A DNA stretch of 64,000 nt from Xanthostigma xanthostigma (GCA_963575645.1 OY754464.1:81814948-81878947); one strand, 5' to 3'. Positions 31,671 to 43,660 are shown, counted from the stretch's first letter. The notes: generated by a model from the letters alone, not told the origin. Numbers and translations are program-made.

Positions 31671-32373
31671 TCTATATACGCTAGGAAAGTATCTCTGACA
31701 TGCGATCTTTGCGTCATCTCGTGTTTGATTTTTTAAAATCTGGTTCACTCAAAACATACAAACCCATGGAAACTAGCGTTATTCTTAATTATAAAAAAAT
31801 ATTTACGCACAGTGTCAGTAAAAAAACGACATAAATAATATAAGTACATTTTTTATTTCAAAATTTTTTTTTGTTACCAAAATAACAATTATGATATTTT
31901 TCATATATTTAATAATGATTACAGACGTAAAATAAAATTTAATTACCCTTGACGACGTACTGCTGCCGTTCATTTTTTTTACTCTTTAATTCCTAAGAAA
32001 ATCGAGGAAAACGGTGGAATTGTAATTCTTGATGTTTAGTTGGTGTAAGTTTACAATCAACAACACAGCACTTCCGATTTGATAGCTTTTTACCCATTTT
32101 ATTCAACAATTAATCCTTATTAAAATGCACGTATAACATATGACACTAAGGTTTTGGCTGAACCAGATTTGAGAAAATTCTACTAGATTTGCTTCTGAAC
32201 TAATAGCTTTGAGCGAATCCATCAGATTGTAGCTACTTGGTACTAAAACAGTTTATTTTTTGTTTGCTTCTGAACTAATAGCTTTGAGTAAGTTGTGCGA
32301 GATGTCGCTACATGTTAATAAAACAGTTTTTCCTGAGAAAACACCGTAATTGTTCACAAAATTTTAAATAAAA
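31671..32373. other. Spacer
   Basis: TTTGCTTCTGAACTAATAGC is repeated at about 32190 and 32265, a short local duplication. Otherwise nothing recognised. Confidence 0.3.
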
Positions 32374-32578
32374 AATTGGTTGTCTGTAAAGTCGGTTTAC
32401 GGACGATAGTTTTACGTGATAACGTATTCCGCTCGAATATCATATTTAATAATACATTACTGCGCTCTCGCTTGCACGCACAGGGTCAGGCGGAACGTGA
32501 CACTTTTCGGAACGTTACACTTTTTCGTGCGTGCGGCTGGTGTTTCATCAATTTATAAGACGTTATCACGTCAAAAAC
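32374..32578 (+). mobile_element. R1 repeat, copy e (short form)
   Basis: Both ends present, with the interior deleted to about 205 bp. Contains the GCACGCACAGGGTCAGGCG segment that ends the copy at 6032-6565. Confidence 0.8.
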
Positions 32579-32594
32579 TATCCTATAGCGTAAG

Positions 32595-32695
32595 TTGGAC
32601 CAAGCAAGACACATTTATAAAATTGCATTAAAATCGGTTCAGTGGTTTTGAAGATTAGCGCGGACGAACATCGTGACACGAGAGTTTTCAAATTT
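32595..32695 (-). repeat. Helitron-like fragment
   Basis: Inverted relative of 21589-21710 (TAAGTTGGACCAAGCAAGACAC). Followed to 33170 by sequence in which I recognise nothing. Confidence 0.45.
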
Positions 32696-33173
32696 TAATA
32701 TGTTTTAAGTTGGAATAGTTCTGTCGCCCAATTGGCTAGATTTTTTCCTACAACTTTCACACGTGAGACCATAATAAACCTAATTATAAACTAATATTAG
32801 ATTGAAGTGGCTTTAGAAACGGTTAGCGATAAGAACAAGACGTACGATTAATCTTTTTGAAGGCGTCAGACTGCAGACATAAGATCGTTAAAACGACTGA
32901 TAGAATAATTGATTAAGCGATGAGCTGAGCACATATTGTAAAAGTCCGTTTTTTCGGGTAAGTTTTTGCGACAGCGTACCTACTCCATACTCATAGTGAG
33001 TATATTGAAAGCAATGGACAGGCAATGGGTTGAATATTTAACACCCAGAATATTCCAGAATCCAGAATACGGCGATTGTGTCATGCAGCATTTGTCTTTT
33101 ATACAGGGATTACACGAAAGTACAATGCAATTCACTTATTGAATACCTAGCAATGTTTTTCCGGTTTCACCCG

Positions 33174-33721
33174 GGTGTAAAAGAACGAATGGGGAAGGGA
33201 GGAACATGAGTACACACATTCATATTAGTTTACCGAGATGAATGTTGTGTCCAAATTTCATGATGATCGGAGTTACCGTTCAAAATTTTTTGTCGATAAA
33301 AAGCAGTATTTATACTTTTATAACTAATAATTTTTTTTTAATTAATTAAATAAAATTAAAATAAATTTTAATGTAAGCCTTAGAAGAAAGCAATGTAAAA
33401 AAATAAAAATGCATTCGCCCAACGTAGGGCTCGAACCCACGACGCTGGTATTGACAGCCTTGTGCTCTACCGATTGCGCTAGCCGGCGTTGTATTCTTAC
33501 ATCGCTGAATAGAAGCTTATTTTTTAGATACATTTGGAACATTTTTCATTACTGCTCCGCTCCTAATGGTCGTAGCCTGATTTTATATAGCCTATAGCCT
33601 TCCTCGATAAATGGGCTATCCAACAAAAAAATTTTTTTTCAATTTGAACCAGTAGTTCCTGAGATTAGCGCGTTCAAACAAACAAACAAACAAACTCTTC
33701 AGCTTTATATATTAGTACAGA
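33174..33721 (-). mobile_element. Helitron H1, copy b, interrupted
   Basis: Minus strand: the 5' end TCTGTACTAATATATAAAGC is at 33721, and the 3' hairpin arm ACCCGGGTGAAACCGG is near 33174 without the final CTAG. About 240 bp (33298-33538) containing a tRNA-like sequence is inserted in the middle. Confidence 0.75.
33416..33487 (-). pseudogene. tRNA-Lys-like pseudogene
   Basis: 72 nt on the minus strand, close to eukaryotic tRNA-Lys in the D and T arms (GCCGGCTAGCGCAATCGG, GTGGGTTCGAGCCCTAC). The anticodon stem is unpaired at four of five positions, the loop CTGTCAA would nominally read GTC (Asp), and the first two acceptor pairs fail. A T run follows about 20 nt downstream. Either a decayed tRNA or the head of a SINE. 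Confidence 0.6.
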
Positions 33722-33825
33722 TATCTACAATAGATGCTGGCAGTTACTATTTTTAGAAAAATAAAAATTAGTGGTTAAGTTCTAAAATATGACATTTAGA
33801 AACCTAAACTTTAGAATTGTCTCTT

Positions 33826-34270
33826 ACACCACAAGGGCCGAAAGTGTGATACCCTTGCCCTTCGCGCCATGATGATGCCCTCGGCTTCGCCTCAGGCATC
33901 ATCATGGCGTGAAGGGCAAGGTATCACACTTTCGGCCAGTGTGGTGTATACTATTTTTCTTCGGTCGTAAGCACGCTTATTAAATACATTAATTAATTAA
34001 ATAAAAACACAGATAAATTCCAAGCAAGCAGCTTTGAAGTTATACGTAAAAATGCGAATGACAGCCGTTCGCGACTATTAGCTAAAATGTAATAGGATTG
34101 CTATGGAAACGAGATCTAAACAACAGTTGATAGGTTGTTTTGTTTTTACTGCTGCCCGAACGTACGTACATCCCGCATCAGTGTGCGTAATTCCACCAAT
34201 GTTAGACTTTCTGCCTTACAATTGATGCCGAAAGTATGTTGTTTCGATCGAGGTATGAAGAAAATTTATT
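33826..34270 (+). repeat. Interspersed repeat T, copy 1, with hairpin end
   Basis: Begins with a 125-bp hairpin (33828-33952) whose arms contain GGCCGAAAGTGTGATACCC and whose loop is near GGCTTCGCC. The following 310 bp, through the ATTGATGCCGAAAGTATG segment, recurs inverted at 54580-55012. Confidence 0.7.
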
Positions 34271-34605
34271 TTTAATCACGCCAGAGAATAACTTCTAACG
34301 ATCAGCGTGCATAAATACACGCCCCCATTTTTTCTATTTTATTGATATACCGTTTATCAGTTTATTACTAACAAATTATTAAAGATAGTTTGTTTTCATA
34401 AAGTAATCACGCGTATTAAATGGCCTTCGCAATTTCCTTTACAGTGTATTATACGCATTAATTACGTAAAATATCTCTCCAGGAATCACTACGCGTTTCC
34501 TTACGTTTATAATTAAAAATAATTGGTACAGCTCAGCGTAGGTAGTGATACAAACAACGTGGGGCTCGACTCGCAGAGAGCGGTACATATTGTTTCGGGG
34601 TTTGA
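34271..34605. other. Spacer
   Basis: Nothing recognised. Confidence 0.3.
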
Positions 34606-34613
34606 CCTGTAAG

Positions 34614-34938
34614 TAGTGTCCGACAGTAGGTCGATTTCTGGCCGAAGCTGATTAATCGGCTATCGCAACAATCTTCAGCCGAAGCCGAAGCCTTAAAAAC
34701 CCTTAAAAATTCAGTTTAAATTGGCTACAATAATTAATAATATAATATAAATGATTTTAAAACTTTTAAATTGCATTGACTAAGTAATAAAAAAGGTAAT
34801 TTTAATAATCTCTAGAAGTCGCCACGTCCATCGCGTTCTCGCTCATTCGTAACAGTTCGTTCAAGTTCGACACTTCGGTCAAAACTTCGGCTCATTTTGG
34901 CCGAAGGTTGCCGAAGCCGAAGATTCGGTCGAATACTA
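34614..34938. mobile_element. hAT-like MITE
   Basis: Perfect 8-bp duplication CCTGTAAG (34606-34613, 34939-34946). Ends TAGTGTCCGAC and TAGTATTCGAC. Several GCCGAAGCCGAAG-type subterminal blocks on both sides. 325 bp. Confidence 0.8.
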
Positions 34939-34981
34939 CCTGTAAGTATTTTTAACGTGCCCATTGATTTTTATACTGTAT

Positions 34982-35337
34982 CAGCGGTCCCGCCCGGTTT
35001 CACCCAGATTCAAAAGAACGAATGGGGGGGGGGGGGCATGAGTATGCACATTCATCTTAATTTACCGAGATGAATGTTATGTCCAACTTTCATGATGATC
35101 GGAGTTACCATTTAAATTTTTTTGTCGGACGGACAAATGAGTTACATTTTGCAACATTTTTTATTGATGCTCCGCTCCTATTGGTTGTAGCGTGATATTA
35201 TATATAGCCTATAGCCTTCCTCGATAAATGGGCTATCCAAGAATAATTTTTTTTTCAATTCGAACCAGTAGTTCTATAGATTAGCACGTTCAACCAAACA
35301 AACAAACAAACTCTTCTGCTTTATATATTAGTATAGA
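34982..35337 (-). mobile_element. Helitron H1, copy c
   Basis: Minus-strand copy from TCTATACTAATATATAAAGC (35337) to GGGACCGCT (34984), where CTAG is degraded to CTGA. A run of ten or more G lies at 35026-35037. Confidence 0.8.
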
Positions 35338-35675
35338 TATAGTATAGTCTGGTGCTAATTCATTCTTTCATTGTATTATTGAGGCAAGATGACATTCCCG
35401 TCAAAATTGACATAAGGTTAGACTAACAATTATTAATAATTGTCTTGATCCGTGGTATAACTTTTACACCCTGTACGCGCTGTACTAGGGTGGTATATCG
35501 GGACCTGTTTCATAGAAGGTACGCGGCAGCGTGACAAATCGATAGTCGAGAGCACAGTTTGTATTCAGGCAAGGTATTACTATCGTGCGGCACACATTGT
35601 GCTCACTATATAAAGTGAAACTTCCAAGATGAGTTGCGTTTATTATTAGCAAAATATACCGACTGGTTCATTTTT
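35338..35675. other. Spacer
   Basis: Nothing recognised. Confidence 0.3.
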
Positions 35676-35922
35676 AGGGTTCCGTACCTCAAAAGGAAGA
35701 AAGAACCCTTATTGTTGTCCGTCCGTCTGTCTGTCAAGACTCTTGCCAATAGGGTACATCCCGTTGACCTAGAATTATGAAATTTGGCAAGCAGCAATGT
35801 CTCATAGCACAAGTAAAGGAAAAAATACGAAAACCGTATATTTGTAGCTACATCTCACAAAAAAATAATATTTTTAAACCGCAACAACATGCTATGCACG
35901 TACACAGTAACAGTTTTAATAA
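35676..35922 (+). repeat. GGTTCCGTACCTC repeat, copy 1
   Basis: GGGTTCCGTACCTCAAAAGG through CCGTCCGTCTGTCTGTC and ATTATGAAATTTGGCAAGC to the AACAACATGCTATGCACGTA segment. Related copies: 48337-48605 and the start at 59632-59705. I recall this as a common lepidopteran dispersed repeat. Class unknown. Confidence 0.65.
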
Positions 35923-35926
35923 AAAA

Positions 35927-36581
35927 AATTGGTTGTCTGTAAAGTCGGTTTACGGACGATAGTTTTACGTGATAACGTATTCCGCTCGAATATCATATTT
36001 CATAACACATAGCCTAAATTTTAGTAGCTGTCAAACTATATTTTTACCGACTAATAATTTGATCAACCAAAGCAAAATAGGTACATATTTTTAAGCAATT
36101 ATAAAAGACATTTAAAAGAATGTATATATATTACATATATTTGTTAACAAACCGTATAATTTATCTGCTGTTATGAAATGCAGATATCTCCCAAGATTTG
36201 TTTTTGATACAAAATGTAGCTGCGTTTGTGTACAAACTATCAATTGACAAATAACGATGTATTATCTGAAAAATTGCTTTAAAAATTCGATAATTTATGA
36301 CATTTTTCTTAGATATCTTGATTTAAGGTCTTAATTTCCACGGTTTATAAAACAAAGGCCATCTGTCAGATGTAGCTTTCGCTGGAACAGCCGAAAAAAA
36401 TGTTGAACGTACACTACTCTCTGACGTCACGCGAGAAGAGGGAGAAATGCGCACAAGCCGACGCTTGGGCCGATCGTGCAACTCTATCGCTTATATCGCG
36501 CTCTCGCTTGCGGAACGTTACTCTTTTTCGTGTGTGCTGGCGGTGTTTCATCAATTTATAAGACGTTATCACGTCAAAAAC
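35927..36581 (+). mobile_element. R1 repeat, copy f (full length)
   Basis: Complete copy of about 655 bp, closest to 22239-22867 but with the 3' CGTTATCACGTCAAAAAC end intact. Best reference copy of the family here. Confidence 0.9.
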
Positions 36582-36677
36582 AAACTTCATTTTTATAAAA
36601 CCTAATCAGCAAACGGTAGAATTTCCAAAATTTCTACTTACTACGATGCCAACGCTACGCTATAGGGCTCTTTTAAC

Positions 36678-36930
36678 TAGACTTGGGAATAAATAACTTC
36701 ACGATGAAAAAAAATCACTGTGACTAGCCGTCTAAAATTATCACTGTGATCTGACAAGAGATAACTAGGTACGTTCCAAAGTAACGTATGTCACCGCAAT
36801 CACGACGGTCGCTCCAACCGTGTAACGTCCGATCAAGTGTTTGCTCGGTCGGGAACAAAGTCACGATGATTTTTCACAGTGATTTTTGTGTAATAACAGT
36901 CACTATATTGTACGACTTTGTCCATGTCTA
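36678..36930. mobile_element. hAT-like MITE, short relative of 25141-25598
   Basis: Ends TAGACTTGGGAA and TAGACATGGAC, flanking 8-mers CTTTTAAC (36670-36677) and CTTTCAAC (36931-36938), one mismatch. Single-copy interior including GCCGTCTAAAATTATCACTG. Confidence 0.8.
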
Positions 36931-36938
36931 CTTTCAAC

Positions 36939-37640
36939 TAAACATCTCTCACCAGATATACTGTGAGACGCGAGACTTGAACTCGTCAGACTGCTGACAG
37001 ATTGCTCTCATTTTGTATTCCGTGCTGTTCATAGTGATTTTTTATGCGCTGTATCCTCGCAGTGCATTACCATAAAAGCCCCAAAATAGCCACACTTTAA
37101 GATAGTGATACTAATAACTCAATGTTAATAGTAAATTGTATCAACATAACATATTTTTCAAACGAAATAATAAAACCAATTTTTAAACTCGGGGAGTCCC
37201 CCATCTTGTTTCCGTAAATGTGCACATACGCTTACGGAAATGACTCGTGCGTTTTCGTATGTAATCGGTTCATATTCAATTAATATCAATATCACTTTTG
37301 CACCCGGGTAAAACCGGCCGTCCTGGTTTCACCCGGGTACAAAACTGTTCTGGAAATATTGTATTCGCATCTACACAGCAGAGCTATTTTTTATGGCTAG
37401 CCTTCAGCCAGAGCGGAACTATTATTATTTTAATAATAATGATATTTTAAATATTTTAATTAAAATTGTTCTGTCCAATATAAAAATAAATATTGTACAA
37501 TATTTATTTTCGTATTGGATGGAACAATTTTATTTAAAAACTGTTTTATGATATTTGTAATTTAAAAACTGTTGAAATTCATTATAAATGATCATGTAAA
37601 TTACAATAATTTGTACAATTTACCATCTCAACTTGCATTA
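36939..37640. other. Spacer with Helitron end fragments
   Basis: GCACCCGGGTAAAACCGG and CCGGTTTCACCCGGG... type hairpin pieces at about 37300-37345 look like Helitron 3' ends. A palindrome at 37470-37538 centres on TTGTACAA. No gene supported. Confidence 0.4.
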
Positions 37641-37641
37641 A

Positions 37642-37680
37642 GGCCCTGATGATGAAAATATATTTTTCGAAACGTTGGCC
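37642..37680 (+). ncRNA. Hammerhead-ribozyme-like motif
   Basis: CTGATGA (37646-37652), one extra T, helix II GAAAA/TTTTC (37654-37658 with 37664-37668), GAAA (37669-37672), CGTT, helix I GGCC/GGCC (37642-37645 with 37677-37680). The only copy with the most common core base T at the variable position. Flanks are not part of a long palindrome, apart from the small one at 37470-37538. Confidence 0.6.
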
Positions 37681-37794
37681 ACAAGCGATACTCTGGTAAA
37701 GCTTATTTTTCAACTGTTCCTCAACCAAATAAATCTCCTTCAATAATAATATTAATAATGTATTTATTGATTCAAAAGGGTTTTGATCAAATAG

Positions 37795-38062
37795 CGAAGT
37801 TGAGCTTAAACGCTGTTTTACAACTGTTTTGATGTATCTCTAAAGATTTGGCTAGCATTAGCCATGTAAGCGTACGAAAATATTTTTTTTTTTTGACAAA
37901 ACGCCGTCATAGTTTAGCCATTTTGTACAAATTATATACAAAAACCTTCCTCGTTTATCGCTCTTTCTATTAGTGAAAACCGTATGAAAATCCGTTCGGT
38001 AGTTTTTGAGATTATCGCGTTCAGACATGATGCGGCGGGGGGACTTTGTTTTATATGTATAG
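37795..38062 (-). repeat. Helitron-like repeat H4, copy 1
   Basis: Shares CCTTCCTCGTTTATCGCTC and AAAATCCGTTCGG... segments with 41599-42077 and 58374-58915. Confidence 0.5.
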
Positions 38063-38326
38063 AGATCAAGACCCCCCCAAAATCATAATAATAATATAAC
38101 TGAAAATAATACGAATACCAGGCTAAAAAATAAAATTTAGAATTAATACTTTCAGAAAAGGAAATTGCAAAATTAGTTTGAAAATTAATATTTTGCTTGA
38201 CACCTTCCTTTGTGAATATTCTTGTGTGATATTAATAAAACTTAAAAAAATGAATTTTTTGCTTTACCCCTCCCCCCAGGAAAAAAATGATCTACGCCCT
38301 TGATAGAGATATACATTTGTTTATAT
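38063..38326 (+). repeat. Copy of the 2283-2519 repeat
   Basis: C-rich start, AATAATACGAATAC, CTTGACACCTTCCTT and C-rich end match the other copy in the same orientation. Confidence 0.55.
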
Positions 38327-38649
38327 CTTCAGACTAGTGATATGCCGGATCGTTAAAAATGCATATCCGCGGATACGGATCTGAATACGGATATTTGGTT
38401 TCAAGATCCGCGGATACGGATACGGATCTTAACTTTCTTAGAGTACGCGGCGGTAAATATTGCACATCGACCTTTGGAAAGAGACTGTTATGGGAAAAAG
38501 TTATTGACTTCTTTAAGGGTTAACTCTCATAACAGATTGTCTCTTTCCAGAGATCGATGTGCAATATCTCATTATAAAGATAGTTTTTAAACGCTTTATA
38601 TTAGCTTGGGTTGTAAGTAACTATGTATGTATGTATGTAACTAACTACC

Positions 38650-39140
38650 GTAACGGAATCTTTGAGCATAATTTTCACCAATTTCCCGAAGTCTGATTAA
38701 TTTGAAACTTTGCATACGTATCAAGGACCGATGACAATGCAATAATTTGATAACAGTTTCCCATTATCCTTATTAGGACCCCCAGGATTAATAAATTCTT
38801 TTATAGATCCTCTGTAGTAAACGCTTTATTTTCACCAATTTCCCGAAGTCTGATTAATTTGAAACTTTGCATACGTATCAAGGACCGATGACAATGCAAT
38901 AATTTGATAACAGTTTCCCATTATCCTTATTATTAAACGCTTTATATTAGTTTGGGTTGTAACTATGTATGTATGTCCGTAACGGAATCTTTGAGCATAA
39001 TTTTCACCAATTTACCGAAGTCTGATTAATTTGAAACTTTGCATACGTATCAAGGACCGATGACAATGCAATAATTTGATAACAGTTTCCCATTATCCTT
39101 ATTAGGACCCCCAGGATTAATAAATTCTTTTATAGATCCT
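38650..39140 (+). repeat. Three direct repeats inside hAT element
   Basis: The TGAAACTTTGCATACGTATC and GGACCGATGACAATGCAATA segments occur three times, at about 38700, 38857 and 39027. Units 1 and 3 are the longest and include CCCCCAGGATTAATAAATTC. Confidence 0.85.
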
Positions 39141-39160
39141 CACTAAAAAGTGAAAAATAA

Positions 39161-39374
39161 AATATAGTTTAAAAAAAACTAAAAAACACGCTTTATATCG
39201 GACTAAAAAGTAAAAAATAATTGTTTTAAAATAAGCTTAAAAAGCGTTGGGCGCTCGATGTACGAAAATGTGGAACAAAGCGCCCCACGCTTTTTAAGCT
39301 TATTTTAAAACAATTATTTTTTACTTTTTAGTCCGATATAAAGCGTGTTTTTTAGTTTTTTTTAAACTATATTT
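39161..39374. repeat. Palindromic element P, copy 2
   Basis: Same arms as 12023-12281; the centre contains GGAACAAAGCGCCCCACGC. Inserted in the hAT-like composite. Confidence 0.75.
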
Positions 39375-39676
39375 TTTTATTAGTACCTTCGAGTTATGTA
39401 CTATTGGTATGGTACTCACTACGATAAATTTTTGCAATATAAAGGTGCCAAATACGATTTTAAGAAATAAAAAATAATCTGAATGGAATTTAACAGTTTT
39501 TCATTATTACCTAATCACGTATATACCTATATAAAATTTCATCTATGAATTGAAAATTAATAAGGTAAAAAATCCGTAAAAGATCCGCCATAAAACTAAC
39601 GGATACGGATCTTTCTTCTCCCTCGGATATCCGCGGATACGGATACGGATATCTGGCACATCACTATACTTCAGAC

Positions 39677-40356
39677 TGAATATTAATTTCATAAAAAAAT
39701 TGCATAGTGTCATAGCGTGCAGTGTGAACGCACACTTAAGCGCTTGAACACTGCTTAAGCGCTTGAACACTGCTTAAGCGTACTGTATACCTACGTTTTT
39801 CGAAATAGAGTGTTTTGACCTTGATTGAAATGTTACATTTATGGGTGCGTGGTGCAATTAATAATCATTTAGAAACATCCTGTATTAAAACAACAAAAAC
39901 GCGTTGTTCGTTTCATTAGCGCGTTTTTAAAACTTTTTAATACCTACCAATTAAATGATACGTAATGCGAATGTGTATAATTCAAATTTAATCGACGACA
40001 TCACAGTAGGCTGTGACATATAACGTGAATTAATTGACAGCAATTAATTAATCTATCAAATAAATAGGATGTGCACCGCTGGAAAATGTTCACGTAACAT
40101 GCATATTTAATATTATTTAGATATTGTGTGTGTGTTTGAAAAAGTGTACAGTTTGACCGGGATTTACAGCGCTTTAATTTGATCGTTTTTTGTTTAATTC
40201 ACGTTAATCCTTTGTTTGATGACATGATTTAAACTGCCCATAAACTCGGCTTGTTTATTTCAATTTAAAGAGAACACATATGTATTTAAATATATTTTGG
40301 AACGTTGAAACATAAAAAAGCAATTGGTTAGTAGGGTGACATTTATTAATCAATAA
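39677..40356. other. Spacer
   Basis: Direct copies of AAGCGCTTGAACACTGCTT at about 39738-39778. Otherwise nothing recognised. Confidence 0.3.
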
Positions 40357-40738
40357 CAGAGAAGAGATACTGTATAGAAGTTTATTTGTAATGGAACAGT
40401 GTGGACGAAAATTTTAGTTTGTCTTGCTTCTGTTAGATGACAGAACGATCGAGGTTTAGTGTCGGTGTACTGCAGAGGTGGGTGACGTATATTTCCATCT
40501 CTCATCTTCAGAAGTTTTGAGCGTTTATCTAAACACCGTAGAAAATAAATATAAGAAATTCATCAATTTCTGTTGATTTTTATTTTAAGTTAATAAAAAA
40601 TTATGAAAAATACAATGATTAAGGTGTGAAGCTGAAATAATTAACTATCGCCACCTGGCGTTGAGGTTCCGAAGCTTGAGTGCTCCGCATCGCCATCTAA
40701 CAATTGGGATGGGAAGTGCGCTTTGGGGTGATCGCCGA
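40357..40738 (-). mobile_element. Inverted-repeat element Q, truncated copy
   Basis: Starts CAGAGAAGAGATACTG. Inverted relative to the complete copy at 46960-47374. The far end is cut where a Helitron-like piece begins. Confidence 0.7.
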
Positions 40739-40740
40739 AT

Positions 40741-40958
40741 ATAACACAGGATGTAGGAGGTAATCTCCGAATCTACTCATTCGATTTTGAAAAATTTGTT
40801 CACCAATATTTAGAATGAATTTTCAGGATGAGCATCTATAATATATTATCTCGTTCAAAATAAAAGCGCTTTCCCTGGAGACCAATTTGGCAACGTAAGT
40901 CGACGAAAAAACTGTGGCAATCTACAAATTCGGGTGAAGCCCCGGACCGGGCTGCTAG
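40741..40958 (+). mobile_element. Helitron H2, 3' part
   Basis: From the GTAATCTCCGAATC segment to GGACCGGGCTGCTAG followed by T. The 5' end was lost at the junction with element Q. The matching 5' end is at 46395-46492. Confidence 0.65.
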
Positions 40959-41598
40959 TTAGATACTATATTCTTTAAACCGATTTTGCTGAAAGACAAT
41001 TGATCGACAATTGGGCTTTTGAATGAAATTTTTTTTTGTCATAAATGGAAAGATCGTATATAAGTTTTATAACAAAACTATTTTTCTTTTTTTTATTTTC
41101 GTTATAATTCAAAAGTTATATCAAATTAAAAATAAATTTTTGTACCCAGTTCCGAGAACGCGCCGACATTTCCCGAACATAATGTGACGTCATAATGTTT
41201 TAGTCAATACACATGTAGAAGCCATTGATAGTATACTGCGTATATACATTTTACCATTATGACGTCACATCTGTCAAAAACAATTTTAGTGCGTTTGCAG
41301 TCACGTGATGTTTTTAAATATTTTATCAATTTTCAATTGCTTATAATTAATTTAAAAAAAGTTTTTTGAAAGTTTTTCGCATCGATTATCAATATTATTT
41401 ATAATAAAGTTTTAAAATACAATAAAAAAATCGATAATTATTTTTTTTTCAATGGCCTAATTCAAAATACTATGTAAGAAATATCGTGTCCATCGGGATA
41501 ACAATATTAAGAAAAAAATGGCAGGTATGTCGACAAAAATATATTAGATTCATTTATTGTACGACGTTTCAAGTACTGAAAAATAAATAAATCATCAT
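40959..41598. other. Spacer
   Basis: Nothing recognised. A GAAACGTC on the minus strand near 41563 lacks a proper hammerhead partner. Confidence 0.3.
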
Positions 41599-42077
41599 CT
41601 ATGAAACACAATCACTGTTTGCCTCTGTCTGTTTCTCCGCTTACTTCTTCTAAACCACGCAGCCGATTTTGAAACGGTTTTCACTATTACAAAGAGCGAT
41701 AAACGAGGAAGGTTTATGTATATTTATTGTTAATATTTTGTACAAATTATGACTGAACTATGACGGTATTTTGTCATCACTATATAGTATAAAAACAAAG
41801 TCGCTGTTTGCCTCTGTCAGCTGTTTCTCCGCTTACTTTTTCTAAACCACGCAACAGATTTGGAAACGGTTCTCACTAATAGAAAGAGCGATAAACGAGG
41901 AAGGTTTGTGCATATAATTTGTACAAAATTGCTGATCTATGACGGTGTTTTGTCAAAAAAAAAAACTTTTTTCGTAAGCTTACATGGCTAACGCTGGCGA
42001 GAGAAAGGCAGGGAGAGAGTGAGAAACCGGGAGGGAGAGAGACTATGTATTAACAAATCTTATAGTTTTGCACCCGG
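41599..42077 (+). repeat. Helitron-like repeat H4, tandem copy
   Basis: CTCTGTCTGTTTCTCCGCTTAC occurs twice (about 41625 and 41812), each followed by GAGCGATAAACGAGGAAGG. The right edge is near GCACCCGGGAAG. Confidence 0.6.
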
Positions 42078-43646
42078 GAAGATACATAATAAATAAATAA
42101 TTGTCAATACCATCTTAGTCGCGATCGTTTACTGTAATAATTATAAATGATTATTATATCATTTTATTCTGTCAAGTAGGTACGTATTTTTTAACAATTG
42201 TATGTGAATAGCCGAGCCTATGTTCCTTTCAAATGCACTGTAGACACTTTTTTATATATTAAAGATTTTTAAATGGAAATTGCGTCTTGGCGCCGTATTG
42301 CGCTTTGTATCTTCTTCCTGAGGATATTTAAATCTGTCAGTTATATTGACATTTTTCTAATTTAATTTTTTATACGATTTCTTCATTCGTGACGAAAATA
42401 GTTGTATAGGAATATTCAACATAAGTATTAGTGAGGGAGCTGACGCGTAAAAAAAACATGTCGTCCCAACCTTCTGCCGCTAGCTATTTAAATCATTAAA
42501 GCATTAGAGCATTTTTTCTTCTATGATATATAGGCGGAATCTGGACCCATTTTAAGATAGGGGGGATAAAAAATTTCAAAGGAGGTAAAAAAGGGTTAGA
42601 ATTAAAAAAAATTCTGCCGCTTCGTTTTTAGGCTCTGTTAGAGACCGGGAAATACCAGCGGCAAAAATTTTTAACAAATTGCACCCTCCCCAAGCCACTC
42701 CTAAGAAAGTGGATTTATGATCATTAAAGAAAACAATTTATAATCATTAAAGAAAACAAAACAGATACCAGAGAACGACAGAAGTTTTTCTGCCTATCGA
42801 ATTGTTGTTAAAGAAGTGTTTTAAAAAGACTAATTTTAAATGTTTCAATTTTTTTAATGTGCTAACACAATTTTTTCAAAGCGAAAAATTACATAAACCT
42901 CCCAAGACATAATTTACCTACTTTAATTTTTTGCAGGAGTTTTGCAGGATTTTTTGGACAGTGATCTCTGTGTTTATCGGGTGTCTGATTTATCGGTATA
43001 ATAGGCATCACGATTACCGACTCTAAACATGCAAATTTCGAGCAAATAATGGCTTGTTTAGTACGTCCATTTCACATTGGTCGAGATTGCAAAGTACAGG
43101 GTTCCGGGCAGATTGGGGATAGTTAACGGGAGGGAAGGCTTCAAAGTGACCGAGGGTTGTTGTTTACCGGCTAACATTGATAATGCTGTAATGTTCACTG
43201 TGTATTTATATTATATACACCACCCCTAAATAAATATTATACCAGTTATTATTATTGTTTGTGTATATATTAACCTATTATGTTTTCGAAATATTTGCGT
43301 TGTTGCTGTAATAATACGATTTTTAAAATTGTAACTAAAAAAATTTAGATACCTACAAATGTTTAATGATTCACGATATTTTTCAGATTATTTTGGTAAT
43401 TAGTGTGGGGGATTGCATTTTTTAAACGTGTTTAAAAAAATGAAAAAAACCATCGTATATAATGTTAAGTTCGTGCTTCAATAAGCTTTTATTTGACACC
43501 CTACACGATACCTTTGATTTTTTTTCATTTTTAAATTAACCCTCTCAAAATGAACCCCAGATTCAAAATTCAACTTTTTATGTTTCACGTTCGTATAAGG
43601 CCAGCGGTGCCTACCTCTGTGCCGAATTTCAATTTTTTGTCACATA
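42078..43646. other. Spacer
   Basis: Longest stretch without a recognised repeat or exon. Some G+C-richer sequence at 43080-43170 shows no coherent frame. Confidence 0.3.
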
Positions 43647-43660
43647 TTGACAGAGAATAA

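Larger units (their letters stand above)
38335..39668. mobile_element. hAT-like composite element
   Basis: 8-bp duplication CTTCAGAC (38327-38334, 39669-39676). The left end TAGTGATATGCC and right end (inverse) TATAGTGATGTGCC are hAT-like. Subterminal ATCCGCGGATACGGAT blocks occur at both sides. The interior holds an inverted repeat (about 38458-38575), three direct repeats of about 130-170 bp (38650-39140) and the nested palindrome P (39161-39374). 1334 bp without a transposase frame. Confidence 0.75.

Noticed and set aside
33342..33597. Frames across 33416-33487 on both strands
   Set aside because: They are translations of the tRNA-Lys-like sequence.
40480..40530. CTGAAGATGAGAGATGGAAA as a hammerhead (also inverted near 47235)
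   Set aside because: No helix II complementarity and no CGTH after GAAA; belongs to element Q.
41555..41605. Minus-strand GAAACGTC near 41563
   Set aside because: Upstream half is only GATGATGA and the intervening sequence does not form a stem.
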